The notes under the pieces: model-generated
The model's database searches: none
Told to the model about the DNA's origin: nothing
The model's input: only the letters and a program-made list of their open reading frames with translations
Assembly (NCBI RefSeq): GCF_021462225.1
Contig: NC_061808.1
Span: forward strand, 17,459,119 to 17,523,118
Length of the DNA stretch: 64,000 nucleotides
Source: Girardinichthys multiradiatus
Taxonomy: Eukaryota > Chordata > Actinopteri > Cyprinodontiformes > Goodeidae
Direction: 5' to 3'
Shown: positions 10,923 to 22,170 of the stretch, one piece after another
Position numbering within the stretch: position 1 is the first letter of the stretch
How the letters are laid out: every line of letters begins with the position of its first letter
Program-made: the position numbers and the translations under genes

Positions 10923-13049
10923 TCTAAGTTTATCAAAATAACAAAAATGTTACAGATAACATTATTCTAACTGTAATAGATATTATGTTACTTGTGAGCA
11001 ACAGTAGGAATAGTTGTTGCTAAAAATTGATTAACTTATACATTTGTTAACCACAGCATTTTCACTCCAGGTTATACTGTAAGAATCTCACAGCGGCCCA
11101 AGCCTGTTTAAAACAAAAGGGTCAAAGGAAAACGAACTGCAGTCACTAGTACAGTACAGGGTGGAGTATTTACACAATGATCTAGATCAATATGAGGACG
11201 ATTAAACCTTTTGAAATGAACTGAGGTCAGCATATTTTGTTGCTGCTCCGATACAAACATTCAGACTTACAGGGTGGGAATGGGCAGGAAATAAGCATTT
11301 ATTTTTAAAAAAAAGACCAGAATCATAGTTGTGTTAACTTATTTTTGTCATCAAAAAGGGAAAGAAAAACTTTAGCATGTTAAACAAAGCAGCAGCCTGG
11401 CGAGTGAACTTTCTCATCCTTAAGGGATTTCTCTCCTTACAAAGCCTCTGATGCAACAGTAAACAGAGCTCACCTCAACACTGTCAGCAGCTCTGCTTCA
11501 CGCCACCATCATCTCCTTACGGTGCTGACAGCTGATACAAAGCTCTTACAGACTTCTTCATCGCAAAACTATGGATCTAGCCAAAACTAAAATGGAGCCA
11601 GCCTATTACATAGTGCATTTCCTCCAATTTTGTGTTTAAACTACCGATATTGCAAAGGAGGAGAAGTTGCTCCATGCAAAGGATGGAACGCACAAATAAA
11701 GTCTCAAGTGTAAAAGTTGCTTTCTGCAAAAGAACAAAACTCTTTGACCCTTGCAGTCTTGTTTATTCAGCTGAGGAAGTTCAAGTTATGCGAGGTCACC
11801 GATGTTTAGAGGATTAAATTTATGTCCAAAAACACTCAGCCAACAGCTGTTTGAAATGACTCCTCTGCCAATCCAAATATAACAGAGGGAGGCTTCACCC
11901 CAACTTCTCATCTCTCTGTATCTGGATTTAAAATGCGAATGTTTCATCCAAAACAGCTAAATGGAATCTACAACAGCAGGTTCTCACAGAAGTCAGGGTT
12001 TGCACTGGGCGTTATTCCACCAGTGCTAATATATCCCGTGTCGTTTCTTCTTCAGAGCATAATTACACAAAATGAGTTTTTATGTGCTTAACAAGGATGG
12101 ATGCAGTACATGGCAGTCACTCAGTCGTTAAGCATGGCTGTATTAGCCTGTGTGTTAGTTTAGTGTCAGAAAAGAAAATCCTTGTTTATTTTTCAGAGTG
12201 TAAATGTAGCAATTGCAAATGCAGGATAACAACAGCCTTAATGTTCCTGTTAGACGAGCCACCATCTGCTGCAGCTTGTCACCATGTACTGTATAGATGC
12301 ATGTTTGCCTGCTATCCTGTCTGACATGCCACTGATAGGCTATCATATTACATACAGGATGCCGTTTAGCATTTAAGTTGCTACCATTAAAGCAGGTTAG
12401 AGTGTGGCTTTACACGATCCTTCTTCTAAAATAAAACTTACGAAAACAGATTTTGCACAGCAAGCTGTGTTGTAAAAATGTCAAGCGGTACAGAACATAG
12501 GTGCTCCTTGAGTCAATGTGGACACCCGGGGGTGTTTTGAAACCCAAACTGGGGTTTTTCCCCAAAGATGGTTACTTGTGTGTAACATAGGCTGTACACA
12601 GTGGATGGTACTGTACTGCAGGATCAATGGGCAAGCTGCTAAAAGTTTAGAATTTGTTTTTTACTGTGTTGCCTGCAAATCAAGCCACTCTAGAGATACT
12701 TGAATGACAAAGAATAAGACCCCTAAACCTACATCAGTGGAGCCTATCTACTTGATCTTTCAACAATCTGAGACTTCCAAAAAAAGCTATTCTTGAACTC
12801 TAAAACCCCTCATCCCGTCTGGTTCACAGGATAAACAACCTATATCAAGGCAGACAGACAAGAGCCAAACTATAAATTGCATAAATACAAATAAATGAAA
12901 ACAAAATCCACATGTGAAGGCTAGTCAGACTGCAACAACAACATAAGCCAATATTCCTCTGTGATTTAAGGCTGCTGCATGTTTCCCAAATCACCCTCAA
13001 CTCTCATGCAAAACTAAAAACAAAAATGCAAAAATAGGTTACATATCGA
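10923..13049. other. Non-coding DNA, nothing recognised
   Basis: Several short ORFs lie on both strands, all under 85 codons, without family motifs. I see no tRNA-like or simple-repeat structure. Inferred intronic to the nhs-family gene. Confidence 0.35.
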
Positions 13050-14110
13050 CCAAGCTTACAGTGTTTTCACACCAAATCTTTGGAACACTTTGTCCTGTGC
13101 CAGAGTCTGATTCTGGAGCAGATTATGTCCGTGTGAAGCTATCCTGAACCCTGAAACACACCAGAGAACCGTACCCTGGAACGGTCCCCTAGACCCTTGG
13201 GCGGTTTGCTTCCAGTGTGAATGTGTGCCAGGCCAGCATACCAACAGCAGGAAGAGAGGATGTAACATAAGAACAGCACATTTAAGTAAAGAAGAAGTAG
13301 AGGAAAAACAAGGGAAGAGTGCGAATCCAAAGAGTTTTAAAATGACTTGTGGGGCTACGTGGACTGCGTAGTGAAGGGGTACACCTGCACAACTACATTT
13401 AAACACCAAAGTAGTAACAGAAGCCCCCCTGAGGCGGACTTTCTAATTCGTGCTTTTTTCTTCAGCGCAATACTGCCCCCTAAACAATCCGTTGCAACAG
13501 CATGACGTTGTTTGGTTTAAAATAAAGTCTAAAGTGTGAAAGTAAACTGGGCCAACTGAAGGTGTTGAATTTTCACTTTTACCGATCCCAGGACCAATCC
13601 CAGGACTGGACCAGCTGGTCCACTTCAGTGGAGGGGCCAAAGAAAGTGCCAGAATAACAGGTGTTTTTCTTAGACTGTATGGAATATAGAGCTCTGCCCC
13701 TCCCACAACCTGCTGCTAAACACTACCAGTCAGAAGGTGGAAAAGAGACTGCCAAGAAACAGTCAAGTCATTCAAACTAAAGTAGCAAAACCTATGACTC
13801 TTTATTAAGGCATTGCTGTTTTAAAACTACAGTTGGCAAGCTTCAGCAGCATGTTCCGTTCAGCAGCTGACTGCAGGCTGGCTACAAGAGAGCAGATAGC
13901 CCAACTAACCAGCTAATGTCAGTTCCTTACACTCAGTGTTACTCTATAAAGAGCAAAATTACACAATTAGCTCAAATACTTAAAAACTACTGAGCTCAGC
14001 AGATGTTTAAATTTAGATTTTTGCGAAAGCCTATGTAAAAATTCCAAAAAACAACAATAAATAAATGTTTTAGATATTATTAGGACTGCAATAATGAACA
14101 TGTCACTATT
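13050..14110. repeat. Dispersed repeat, first of a diverged pair
   Basis: Ordered words recur in 31490-32680. The pair 'aacaggtgtttttcttagac' / 'aacaggtgtcctctggctat' is followed by 'tatggaa-ata', then by 'ggcaagctt-agcagcatgt' / 'ggcaagctacaagcagcatg', then 'gagcagatagcc' and 'aaccagcta'. The 5' part, with 'ttcacaccaaatctttgg', looks like the start of a DNA-transposon-derived repeat. No coding frame was found. Ends are uncertain. Confidence 0.45.
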
Positions 14111-15559
14111 TTACCTTCAGTCTGAATAATCATTGCTAAAAGCAAGTGTTGATGTGCTACCTGCAGGCTGCCTACCTGAGCTGGTAGATCAGCAAATAAC
14201 CAGATAGTAATCTCAGAACATCAAAATACCAAAGCATCGTGGTATTACTATGGAAGGTTATAATACAATATATTTCAAATTAATACTGCCAGTTGTGAAA
14301 TGCAAAGCCATAGCAATAGAAAAATAAAACCCTCTAATTCATTTGTTTATTTGGAAAATGGTAAAGGCCAGCTATGGTTATGGTTCAAGACATTTTACAT
14401 TATTTAGATTTTATTCAAAACCGCAAAAAGTCCCCTGCAATTCAGAGCTTTATGACTTGTTAGGGGCAGAAATCCAACAAGTTGTGTGCGACACAGAGTA
14501 AAACAACTGTGTGTGTGTGTGTCTCTTTCTTCCTACATAACATGGACTGCGGAGACATGCTGGTGAACTGTTGTGTACTTAAAACACAATAATAAGAATG
14601 ATACAGGGCAAAAACAAGCATATATGAGGAAGGACATTTTTAAAACAAGATGGAATCACAGAATGAACCTCTAATTATAAGAGAAAAAGCAAGCAGACGA
14701 TGAAGGGGAGCAGGGGTCATGTCTTTGTTGTGGTGAGTATAGTATGAGGAGTGACATCAAAGGGCAGAAAATGGAGGAGATGAGAGAGGAACGCTGTGGA
14801 AAACATGTGAAAGAACAGGAAGAGACAAAGGAAAACAGAACAAAGAAAAGAAACTGATGGAAACGGATATGATGATGTATTATATGACATTTATGTTGAC
14901 AGAGCCATGCATTAATTGAAAATGTTTTAAAATGTTTTGCCTCTTTAAAAAATATTTTTGCCACACCATTCCTGTCTCCTGGACAATATTTCTTGCCATT
15001 AATTTGCCACATGGGAGCTGGGAAAAAATATCATGCAAGCTCATCTGTCATGAAGAGTTTCAAACAGGGATTTGCTGGCAGCTCCGCTCCTGTTTGTCTC
15101 TCAAGTAAATACATTTTGACCCAAACATCTGGTTGTGTGTGATATTTTTCCTCTTCAACAATAGCTGTGTAAAAATCTCTAGCGTGACCTCAAACTGGAA
15201 CTCTTTAGCTCTAAATAAAATCTTGTGGAGTGTACAAATTAACCAAACCTCATTTCTTTGGTATGAATGCAACCACAGAACAATCTAGTAAGAAGGGCCA
15301 ATGATCCCAACTAAAACTGTTCAAGTTTTGTCCCTAGTTACACTTTGACTTATAGCAGATATTTAATACAAACAATATTTAACACAAAATCTAGTTCACT
15401 AAAATGTTTTTCAGCAGTGCGCCTGTTTAGCTCCCAAAAAACAAAGTTACTCGCTGTTTTTTTTTTTTTTGGTCAAGTGAAGAGAAGAAAATGAGTCCAT
15501 AGTTTAGCAGATATATCTAGAGACACATTTTTCATTTAAACAGTTCTCAGCTCATTTAG
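14111..15559. other. Non-coding DNA, short TG run
   Basis: There is a short (tg)n run at 14509-14522 and a poly-T run at 15460-15471. No ORF has recognisable homology. Nothing else is supported. Confidence 0.35.
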
Positions 15560-15571
15560 AACCTGCAACAC

Positions 15572-15572
<1 letters not shown>

Positions 15573-15660
<88 letters not shown>
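15573..15660 (+). repeat. (GACA)n microsatellite
   Basis: About 22 perfect tetranucleotide units of gaca run without interruption. On the minus strand the array reads tgtc and gives the repetitive 'CLSV' translation of overlapping ORFs. It adjoins the purine tract at 15661-16059. Confidence 0.95.
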
Positions 15661-15661
<1 letters not shown>

Positions 15662-16059
15662 AAAGGAAGGATTCTAGAAACAATGGGAAGTAGGAAGGAC
15701 AAGGGATGGAAAAAGAAGAGAGAACATGAGGAAGGAAGAACAGAAGGAAGGAAGGAAATGCACAAGAAATAAGTGAAGAGAGGGCATAAGAAAACAAAAA
15801 ACTAAAGGTGGAAGTGCCAAAGGAAGGACACAAAGAATAAGAGATAAGATGAAGGGGAAACGACAAGAAGGATGAACATTGGTTAGGATGAAAAGAAAAA
15901 GAAAAACTCGAGAAAGTGAGCAAGAAAAGGATAGAGAACAAGTGAAGTAAGAGCAAATGGAAGGATGGAAGTGCACAAGGAAGGAAGAAAGCACACAAGA
16001 GAAGGATGGAAGAGCAGAAGGAAGGAAAGAAGGCAGGCAGGCAGGGAGGAAGGCAGGCA
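15661..16059 (+). repeat. Polypurine tract, decayed GGAA/GGAAGGACAC repeat
   Basis: The plus strand is almost entirely A and G for about 400 bases, built from words such as 'ggaagg', 'ggacacaaagaa' and 'gcacaaggaaggaag'. The minus strand is pyrimidine-rich and yields several long but meaningless Leu/Ser/Phe/Pro ORFs. The tract abuts the broken edge of the Tc1 at 16060 and is similar to 17880-18330 and, inverted, to 28510-28740. Confidence 0.85.
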
Positions 16060-16642
16060 CACCTTCTCCATGCTTCACGGTGGGAACCAGGCATGTAGAG
16101 TCCATCCGTTCACCTTTTCTGCGCCGCACAAAGACACGGTGGTTGGAACCAAAGATCTCAAACTTGGACTCATCAGACCAAAGCACAGATTTCCACTGGT
16201 CTAATGTCCATTCCTTGTGTTCTTTAGCCCAAACAAGCCTCTTCTGCTTGTTGTCTGTCCTCAGCAGTGGTTTCCTAGCAGCTATTTTACCATGAAGGCC
16301 TGATTCACACAGTCTCCTCTTAACAGTTGTTCTAGAGATGTGTCTGCTGTTGGAACTCTGTGTGGCATTGACCTGTTCTCTAATCTGAGCTGCTGTTAAC
16401 CTGCTATTTCTGAGGCTGGTGACTCGGATGAACTTATCGTCCACAGCAGAGGTGACTCTTGGTCTTCCTTTCCTGGGGTGGTCCTCATGTGAGCCAGTTT
16501 CTTTGTAGCGCTTGATGGTTTTTGCGACTGCACTTGGGGACACTTTCAAGGTTTTCCCAATTGTTCGGACTGACTGACCTTCATTTCTTAAAGTAATGAT
16601 AGCCACTCGTTTTTCTTTACTTAGCTGCTTTTTTCTTGCCAT
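16060..16642 (-). pseudogene. Truncated Tc1-like transposase, fused to repeat
   Basis: The start 'MARKKQLSKEKRVAIITLRN' opens a paired-type helix-turn-helix DNA-binding region (about residues 1-110) with the basic 'RKGRPRV' linker. The catalytic domain begins with 'VLWSDESKFEIFG' (first catalytic Asp at residue 157). The sequence is intact and well conserved to 'VKHGEGV' at residue 195, then passes in frame into Pro/Leu/Ser/Phe-rich translation of the microsatellite, so the open frame runs 322 codons to 15674. The second Asp and the Glu of the DDE triad are absent, so it cannot transpose. Confidence 0.9.
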
Positions 16643-17057
16643 AATACAAATTCTAACAGTCTATTCAGTAGGTCTATCAGCTGTGTATTGTATCCACCTC
16701 CTGCACAACACAACTGATGGTCCCAACCCCATTTATAAGGCTTGAAATCCCACTTATTAAACCTGACAGGACACACCTGTGAAGTGAAAACCATTTCAGG
16801 TGACTACCTCTTGAAGCTCATCAACAGAATGCCAAGAGTGTGTGGAGCAGTAATCAGAGCAAAAGGTGGCTACTTTGAAGAACCTAGAATATAAGACATA
16901 TTTTCAGTTGTTTCACACTTTTTTGTTCAGTATATAATTCCAGATGTGTTAATTCATAGTTTTGATGCCTTCAGTGTGAAGCTACAATATTCATAGTCAT
17001 GAAAATAAAGACAACTCTTTGAAAGAGAAGGTGTGTCCAAACGTTTGGTCTGTACTG
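16060..17057 (-). mobile_element. 5' half of a Tc1-like transposon
   Basis: On the minus strand the outer terminus (17057) starts 'cagtacagaccaaacgtttg', flanked by TA at 17058-17059. A long terminal and subterminal region and the transposase start follow. The element stops abruptly near 16060, where a polypurine microsatellite takes over, so the 3' half and second terminus are missing. Confidence 0.85.
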
Positions 17058-17059
17058 TA

Positions 17060-17879
17060 TATGTGTGCATTTGCAAAACTTTTAAAACATCTACTGTTTG
17101 TGTGAAATGATAAACATGTGGAAGCTGAGATTTACAGAAAGACACCAAAAGAAATGAGATCCAGCTTCCCTGGGGACTCCCAGTCTGTCCTGTCTCGAAA
17201 AACCATCACCACAGCGGAGATTAAACCCTCTCCTTATTGGCTGCTTATTATCCCACAGCAACCTCAACTACTAACTAGCTAGCACGCAAGTCCCACATGT
17301 GGGTTCTTTAAATGTGAGAGCATACTTCCACATGTGCACATCACTGATAAAAAAAACACTTAAATTTCATACTGTGTGAAACAAATCTGAGAAATCTTAG
17401 AAAACGGTCAGACAAAGCACAGAGGAACATATGTACATATTTTTCTTTAACTCTCTTACTATGACCTTATAGGCCTAATCTGTACGTTTCAGCACTAAAA
17501 TATCTCACTTCAGCTCAATAAGCAGAAACAACGGAAACTGAAAGAAGCCGGAAACCAAGTGTATTTTAAAACAGGAGCCATCAGATAATTCATATCTGGT
17601 GAGAAATTATTGCTAAAACACATGAGTGTGCTATGCAGAGTGAATTATTTAACCATGCAGCTCAAATCTGGTTTTACCAGCAGTCAGGTCAGTGTGAACC
17701 GATTCAGCCATTTTATTCAACCCAACTGGGGTTCATCAAATCATTGTAAGGGAGTTGTTCTCTATTAAAAGTAGACACAACGGCTGAGAAGAATGCATCT
17801 ATTGTAGCAGCATCATGCATGATGACAAAGAAGGGTGTTATTTCTACACTGTCTAGGCTGTAACTATGAAACCTGCAAA
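17060..17879. other. Non-coding DNA, nothing recognised
   Basis: No gene or clear repeat is seen in this stretch. The edge near 17850-17880 ('gaaacctgcaaaaacc') resembles the word beside the GACA array at 15560 and may be the left flank of the tandem-core repeat family. Confidence 0.35.
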
Positions 17880-18410
17880 AACCGGAGACTGTAAGAACAA
17901 AAAGAAGGAAGGGTGGACAGTAGGAAAAAAGGGAGAAAGGTCACAATGAAGAAATAAAAGATAAAAGGATGGAAAGAAAGGAAGGACAAAGAAGGCATAG
18001 AGGAAGGACACAAGGAAGTAAGTAGTTTCAAAAGGACACAAGAAAGGATAGAAGGTTGGACGTACAGTAAATGCAGGAAAGAAGGACACGAGGGAGAGGG
18101 GAAGCACAGAAAGAAAGATGGAAAGAAAGAAAGCCACAAGACGGGAAGAGGAAAAAAAGAAAGTTAAAAGGCAAGAAAGTACGGCAGAAGGTTAGAAAAA
18201 GGAAGGAAAGAAGCAAATGAGAAAGGAAATGGAAGGAGTGAGGGAAGGCAGAAGGACACAAGACCGGAACAAGGAAGAATGCTAAGAAAGAAGGATGGAA
18301 GAAAGGACACAAGCTTTAGACACATTTCCACACTTCTATATTCTTCCAACATTCTTCCAGACCTGGAAAATGCTAAAATTTCCTAAACTTTTCCAGACTG
18401 CATAGGAACC
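17880..18410 (+). repeat. Polypurine tandem-core repeat with conserved flank
   Basis: Roughly 430 bases of A/G-rich sequence with recurring 'gaaggacacaag' words are followed at 18310-18410 by 'acacatttccacacttctat', 'cttccagacctggaaaatgc' and 'cttttccagactgcatagg'. The same flank vocabulary adjoins arrays at 5829 and 28440. Minus-strand ORFs here are pyrimidine-tract artefacts. Confidence 0.7.
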
Positions 18411-19355
18411 CTGTCATTCAGTCCACATCAGATGCAGCTCAGTACCAATTCTCCGAATGTTACAGCTCTTTCCGAGTAATTTTTCCCGTTTTCCCCCTCA
18501 CACTGATTTCTCTGTCTGTACAACTGGACCTGAATCTTTTGTTCCCCATGGGAGTGTGTTGACCTCTAGAACCAGGCCAGGCTCCTCTCTCTGGAGCGAG
18601 TTCTGTGGGAACCGACTTGTGGATTCTGTCAGCGTAATGACTGCTCTCCGTCGATGAAAGGCAGGGAACTGGGCTGAGACAGAGTGAATAGCGAGTAAAG
18701 AGAAGCCACGCAGGAATAAATGTGGCTTACATGAGCATCTTTTGGGTGGCAAACCGGAAAAGAAATAAAAACAAAACTGTAATTAGTTTATCCGGGCATG
18801 AAAGTGGTTTGAAAGAAAAACAAACTTGGATCTCAGTCAGACGAGTTTATGCAACTCAACCAGAGCACTCCCAGTCTGAGTAACAACTGTCCATCAACGA
18901 ATACTACTGCATGTTCCCACAGACACGCAGGGATCCTAAAGAAACACTTGAACATAGCAACACACCCTCAGCATGATAGCATGCAGCAGATGAAAGATCA
19001 GTCAAAGACTGTATGCCTATAAATATCTGAGGGATAGAGGAGGAATGCTCAGTGCTTAGTGTGTAAGAGTGTGAGGGAAAGACAAGATGGACTATTGGCA
19101 ACAGTGGGTCAGCTAGAACCAACTCCCTTTTTGCTCCATTTGTGTGAATGTGTGTGTGCGCGCGTTTCCAAGATCCACCTGGTGGGCATCAAGAGCTCTG
19201 ACAGGGAAGCCCCGAGACTCATCTAACTCCAATTAACCTTCACCAGTTTGACCTAGATTCATCATTAAAAATGAAATACTCCAAGTTCAGCACTGAGCTA
19301 TATTTGGCTGAAGAACCAGGTGTAAAACATATAGGAAAAACACCCCTCATATACT
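18411..19355. other. Non-coding DNA, nothing recognised
   Basis: Short ORFs on both strands lack known motifs. A small (tg)(cg) run lies at 19149-19165. Nothing else is supported. Confidence 0.35.
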
Positions 19356-20108
19356 GCCATGCAGAAGTATTCACACCCCTCACATACTGCCAGGCAGAAG
19401 TATTCACACTACCTTGAACTTTTTCACATTTTTGTTGCGTTCCAACTACAAACCTTAATGTATTTTTCCGGGATTTTATATTATTGACCATCACAAAGCT
19501 GGAGGTGAAGTGGAAGGAAATAACCATACTTGTCAATTATTTATGAAAATCTGAAAAGTGTGGCATGCCTTTGTGTTTAGAACACCTGAGTCCAGATTTT
19601 GTAGAGCCAACCTTTGCTGTGTATGCAGCTTCGAGTGTTTTGGGGTATGTCTCCACCAGCTTTTCGCATCTAAAGACTACAGTTTATGCTCATTCTTTGC
19701 AAAATACCCCAAGCTCAGTCAGATCGGATGAACTATGTCTGTGATCAGCAATCTTTTAAAGCCACAGATTTTTGATTCAATTTTGACATGGACTTTGCGC
19801 AAACGTATGCAGGGATGCTGTGTTCAGGGTGATGTTCAGGGTTAGTTTTTCTCAACACACAGCATTTTACATGCAGGCCACAAAGTTCATTGGTCTCATC
19901 TGGGCAGAACACCTTCTTCCAAGTGTTTTGCTGTGTCTGCCATCTGGTTTGGGTCAAACTACAAACATGAATTCTACTACCTTTCTTTCAACAATCTTCA
20001 ACAAATCGTCTAGCTACTCCGCCATAAAAGCCAGATTTGCAGACCAGACTAATAGTTGTCCTGATTTTCCCAACTGAGCCATGGAGCTCAGCAGCTCCTC
20101 CAGAGTTA

Positions 20109-20308
20109 CAGGTCCTTCTCAAAATATTAGCATATTGTGATAAAGTTCATTATTTTCCATAATGTCATGATGAAAATTTAACATTCATATATTTTAGATT
20201 CATTGCACACTAACTGAAATATTTCAGGTCTTTTATTGTCTTAATACGGATGATTTTGGCATACAGCTCATGAAAACCCAAAATTCCTATCTCACAAAAT
20301 TAGCATAT
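20109..20308 (+). repeat. Left long terminal inverted repeat of family C Tc1
   Basis: 200 bp, starting 'caggtccttctcaaaatatt' and ending 'caaaattagcatat'. It matches the inverse of 21518-21715 except for a two-base insertion in the 'attttagattcatt' segment. Confidence 0.95.
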
Positions 20309-20436
20309 CATTAAAAGGGTCTCTAAACAAGCTATGAACCTAATCATCTGAATCGACGAGTTAACTCTAAACACCTGCAAAAGATTCCTGAGGCCTTTAA
20401 AACTCCCAGCCTGGTTCATCACTCAAAACCCCAATT

Positions 20437-21441
20437 ATGGGTAAGACTGCCGACCTGACTGCTGTCCAGAAGGCCACTATTGACACCCTCAAGCAAGAGG
20501 GTAAGACACAGAAAGAAATTTCTGAACAAATAGGCTGTTCCCAGAGTGCTGTATCAAGGCACCTCAGTGGGAAGTCTGTGGGAAGGAAAAAGTGTGGCAG
20601 AAAACGCTGCACAACAAGAAGAGGTGACCGGACCCTGAGGAAGATTGTGGAGAAGGGCCGATTCCAGACCTTGGGGGACCTGCGGAAGCAGTGGACTGAG
20701 TCTGGAGTAGAAACATCCAGAGCCACCGTGCACAGGCGTGTGCAGGAAATGGGCTACAGGTGCCGCATTCCCCAGGTCAAGCCACTTTTGAACCAGAAAC
20801 AGCGGCAGAAGCGCCTGACCTGGGCTACAGAGAAGCAGCACTGGACTGTTGCTCAGTGGTCCAAAGTATTTTTTTTGGATGAAAGCAAATTCTGCATGTC
20901 ATTCGGAAATCAAGGTGCCAGAGTCTGGAGGAAGACTGGGGAGAAGGAAATGCCAAAATGCCAGAAGTCCAGTGTCAAGTACCCACAGTCAGTGATGGTC
21001 TGGGGTGCCGTGTCAGCTGCTGGTGTTGGTTCACTGTGTTTTATCAAGGGCAGGGTCAATGCAGCTAGCTATCAGGAGATTTTGGAGCACTTCATGCTTC
21101 CATCTGCTGAAAAGCTTTATGGAGATGAAGATTTCATTTTTCAGCACGACCTGGCACCTGCTCACAGTGCCAAAACCACTGGTAAATGGTTTACTGACCA
21201 TGGTATCACTGTGCTCAATTGGCCTGCCAACTCTCCTGACCTGAACCCCATAGAGAATCTGTGGGATATTGTGAAGAGAACGTTGAGAGACTCAAGACCC
21301 AACACTCTGGATGAGCTAAAGGCCGCTATCGAAGCATCCTGGGCCTCCATAAGACCTCAGCAGTGCCACAGGCTGATTGCCTCCATGCCACGCCGCACTG
21401 AAGCAGTCATTTCTGCAAAAGGATTCCCGACCAAGTATTGA
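20437..21441 (+). CDS. Tc1/mariner-type DD34E transposase, full length
   Basis: A 334-residue uninterrupted protein, the usual size for Tc1 transposases. Residues about 1-120 form the bipartite helix-turn-helix DNA-binding part, with an AT-hook-like basic linker around residues 50-62 ('GRKKCGRKR'). The catalytic core carries Asp148 in 'FFLDESKF', Asp238 in 'FQHDLAPAH' and Glu273 in 'NPIENLW', spaced as DD34E. The C terminus 'AKGFPTKY' is typical. Known members bind their own inverted repeats, excise the element and reinsert it at TA. All expected blocks are present without stop or frameshift. The Leu before the first Asp replaces the usual Ser and is the only oddity I noticed. Activity is unknown. 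Confidence 0.95.
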   Translation: MGKTADLTAVQKATIDTLKQEGKTQKEISEQIGCSQSAVSRHLSGKSVGRKKCGRKRCTTRRGDRTLRKIVEKGRFQTLGDLRKQWTESGVETSRATVHRRVQEMGYRCRIPQVKPLLNQKQRQKRLTWATEKQHWTVAQWSKVFFLDESKFCMSFGNQGARVWRKTGEKEMPKCQKSSVKYPQSVMVWGAVSAAGVGSLCFIKGRVNAASYQEILEHFMLPSAEKLYGDEDFIFQHDLAPAHSAKTTGKWFTDHGITVLNWPANSPDLNPIENLWDIVKRTLRDSRPNTLDELKAAIEASWASIRPQQCHRLIASMPRRTEAVISAKGFPTKY

Positions 21442-21517
21442 CTGCATAACTGTACATGATTATTTGAAGGTTGACGTTTTTTGTATTAAAAACCAATTCT
21501 TTTATTGGTCGGATGAA

Positions 21518-21715
21518 ATATGCTAATTTTGTGAGATAGGAATTTTGGGTTTTCATGAGCTGTATGCCAAAATCATCCGTATTAAGACAATAAAAGACCT
21601 GAAATATTTCAGTTAGTGTGCAATGAATAAAATATATGAATGTTAAATTTTCATCATGACATTATGGAAAATAATGAACTTTATCACAATATGCTAATAT
21701 TTTGAGAAGGACCTG
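21518..21715 (-). repeat. Right long terminal inverted repeat of family C Tc1
   Basis: 198 bp, the mirror of the left terminus, ending 'gagaaggacctg' directly before the TA target duplicate. Confidence 0.95.
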
Positions 21716-22170
21716 TACTATGGGTCTCTTGAATCGCTGTTTCTCTGATTAATGCTCACCTTGCTTTGAGTGTCAGTTTAGGTGAACAACAAAGACGTGG
21801 TAGGTGTGCAGTTGTCCCATTCTCTTTCCATGTTGAGATGATGGTGGTTTTTTTCCACTAATGTTCTCTAACAAACTTCTGAGACCTTCACAGACCTACT
21901 GGTTAATGCTCAGTTTACATAGCACACAGGGGGACTCTATTTACTAATTAGGTGACTTCTGAGGGTAATTATTTGCAATGGGATTTTATTTATGGATATC
22001 AGAGTAAAGTGGGATGAAAGAAATGCACGCAACAATTCAAGTTTTTGTTAGTAAAGAGTTTTTGAACCCATGCCACCTTTTCATTCCCTTCACAATTATA
22101 CACAACTTTGTGTTGGTTTATCCTATAAAATCCTAATAAAATATAGTAAAGTTGTAATATGATCTGAGTG

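Larger units (their letters stand above)
20109..21715 (+). mobile_element. Structurally intact Tc1-like transposon (family C)
   Basis: A 1607-bp element flanked by TA on both sides (20107-20108 and 21716-21717). The terminal inverted repeats are 200 bp (20109-20308) and 198 bp (21518-21715). By eye they are identical apart from one 2-bp indel near 20199. Ends read 'caggtccttctcaaaatatt' and its inverse. It contains one uninterrupted transposase gene. Near-identical termini imply recent insertion or ongoing mobility of the family; that is inference. Confidence 0.95.
19356..22170 (+). mobile_element. Family A Tc1 remnant split by an intact Tc1
   Basis: The left end shows a tandemly duplicated terminus, 'ctgccatgcagaagtattca' and then 'ctgccaggcagaagtattca'. 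'ttgaactttttcacattttt' and a long decayed body follow. The body resumes after 21717 and ends near 22090-22150 with 'cacaactttgtgttggttta'. The other family A copies read through this point without interruption. The transposase frame is destroyed. Confidence 0.7.

Noticed and set aside
15552..16094. Long minus-strand ORFs of Leu/Ser/Phe/Pro with repeated 'CLSV'
   Set aside because: They are translations of a polypyrimidine tract and a TGTC microsatellite. Any frame through such sequence is open.
17853..18352. Four overlapping minus-strand hydrophobic ORFs resembling membrane proteins
   Set aside because: The hydrophobicity comes from the pyrimidine-rich strand of a tandem repeat, not from a gene.
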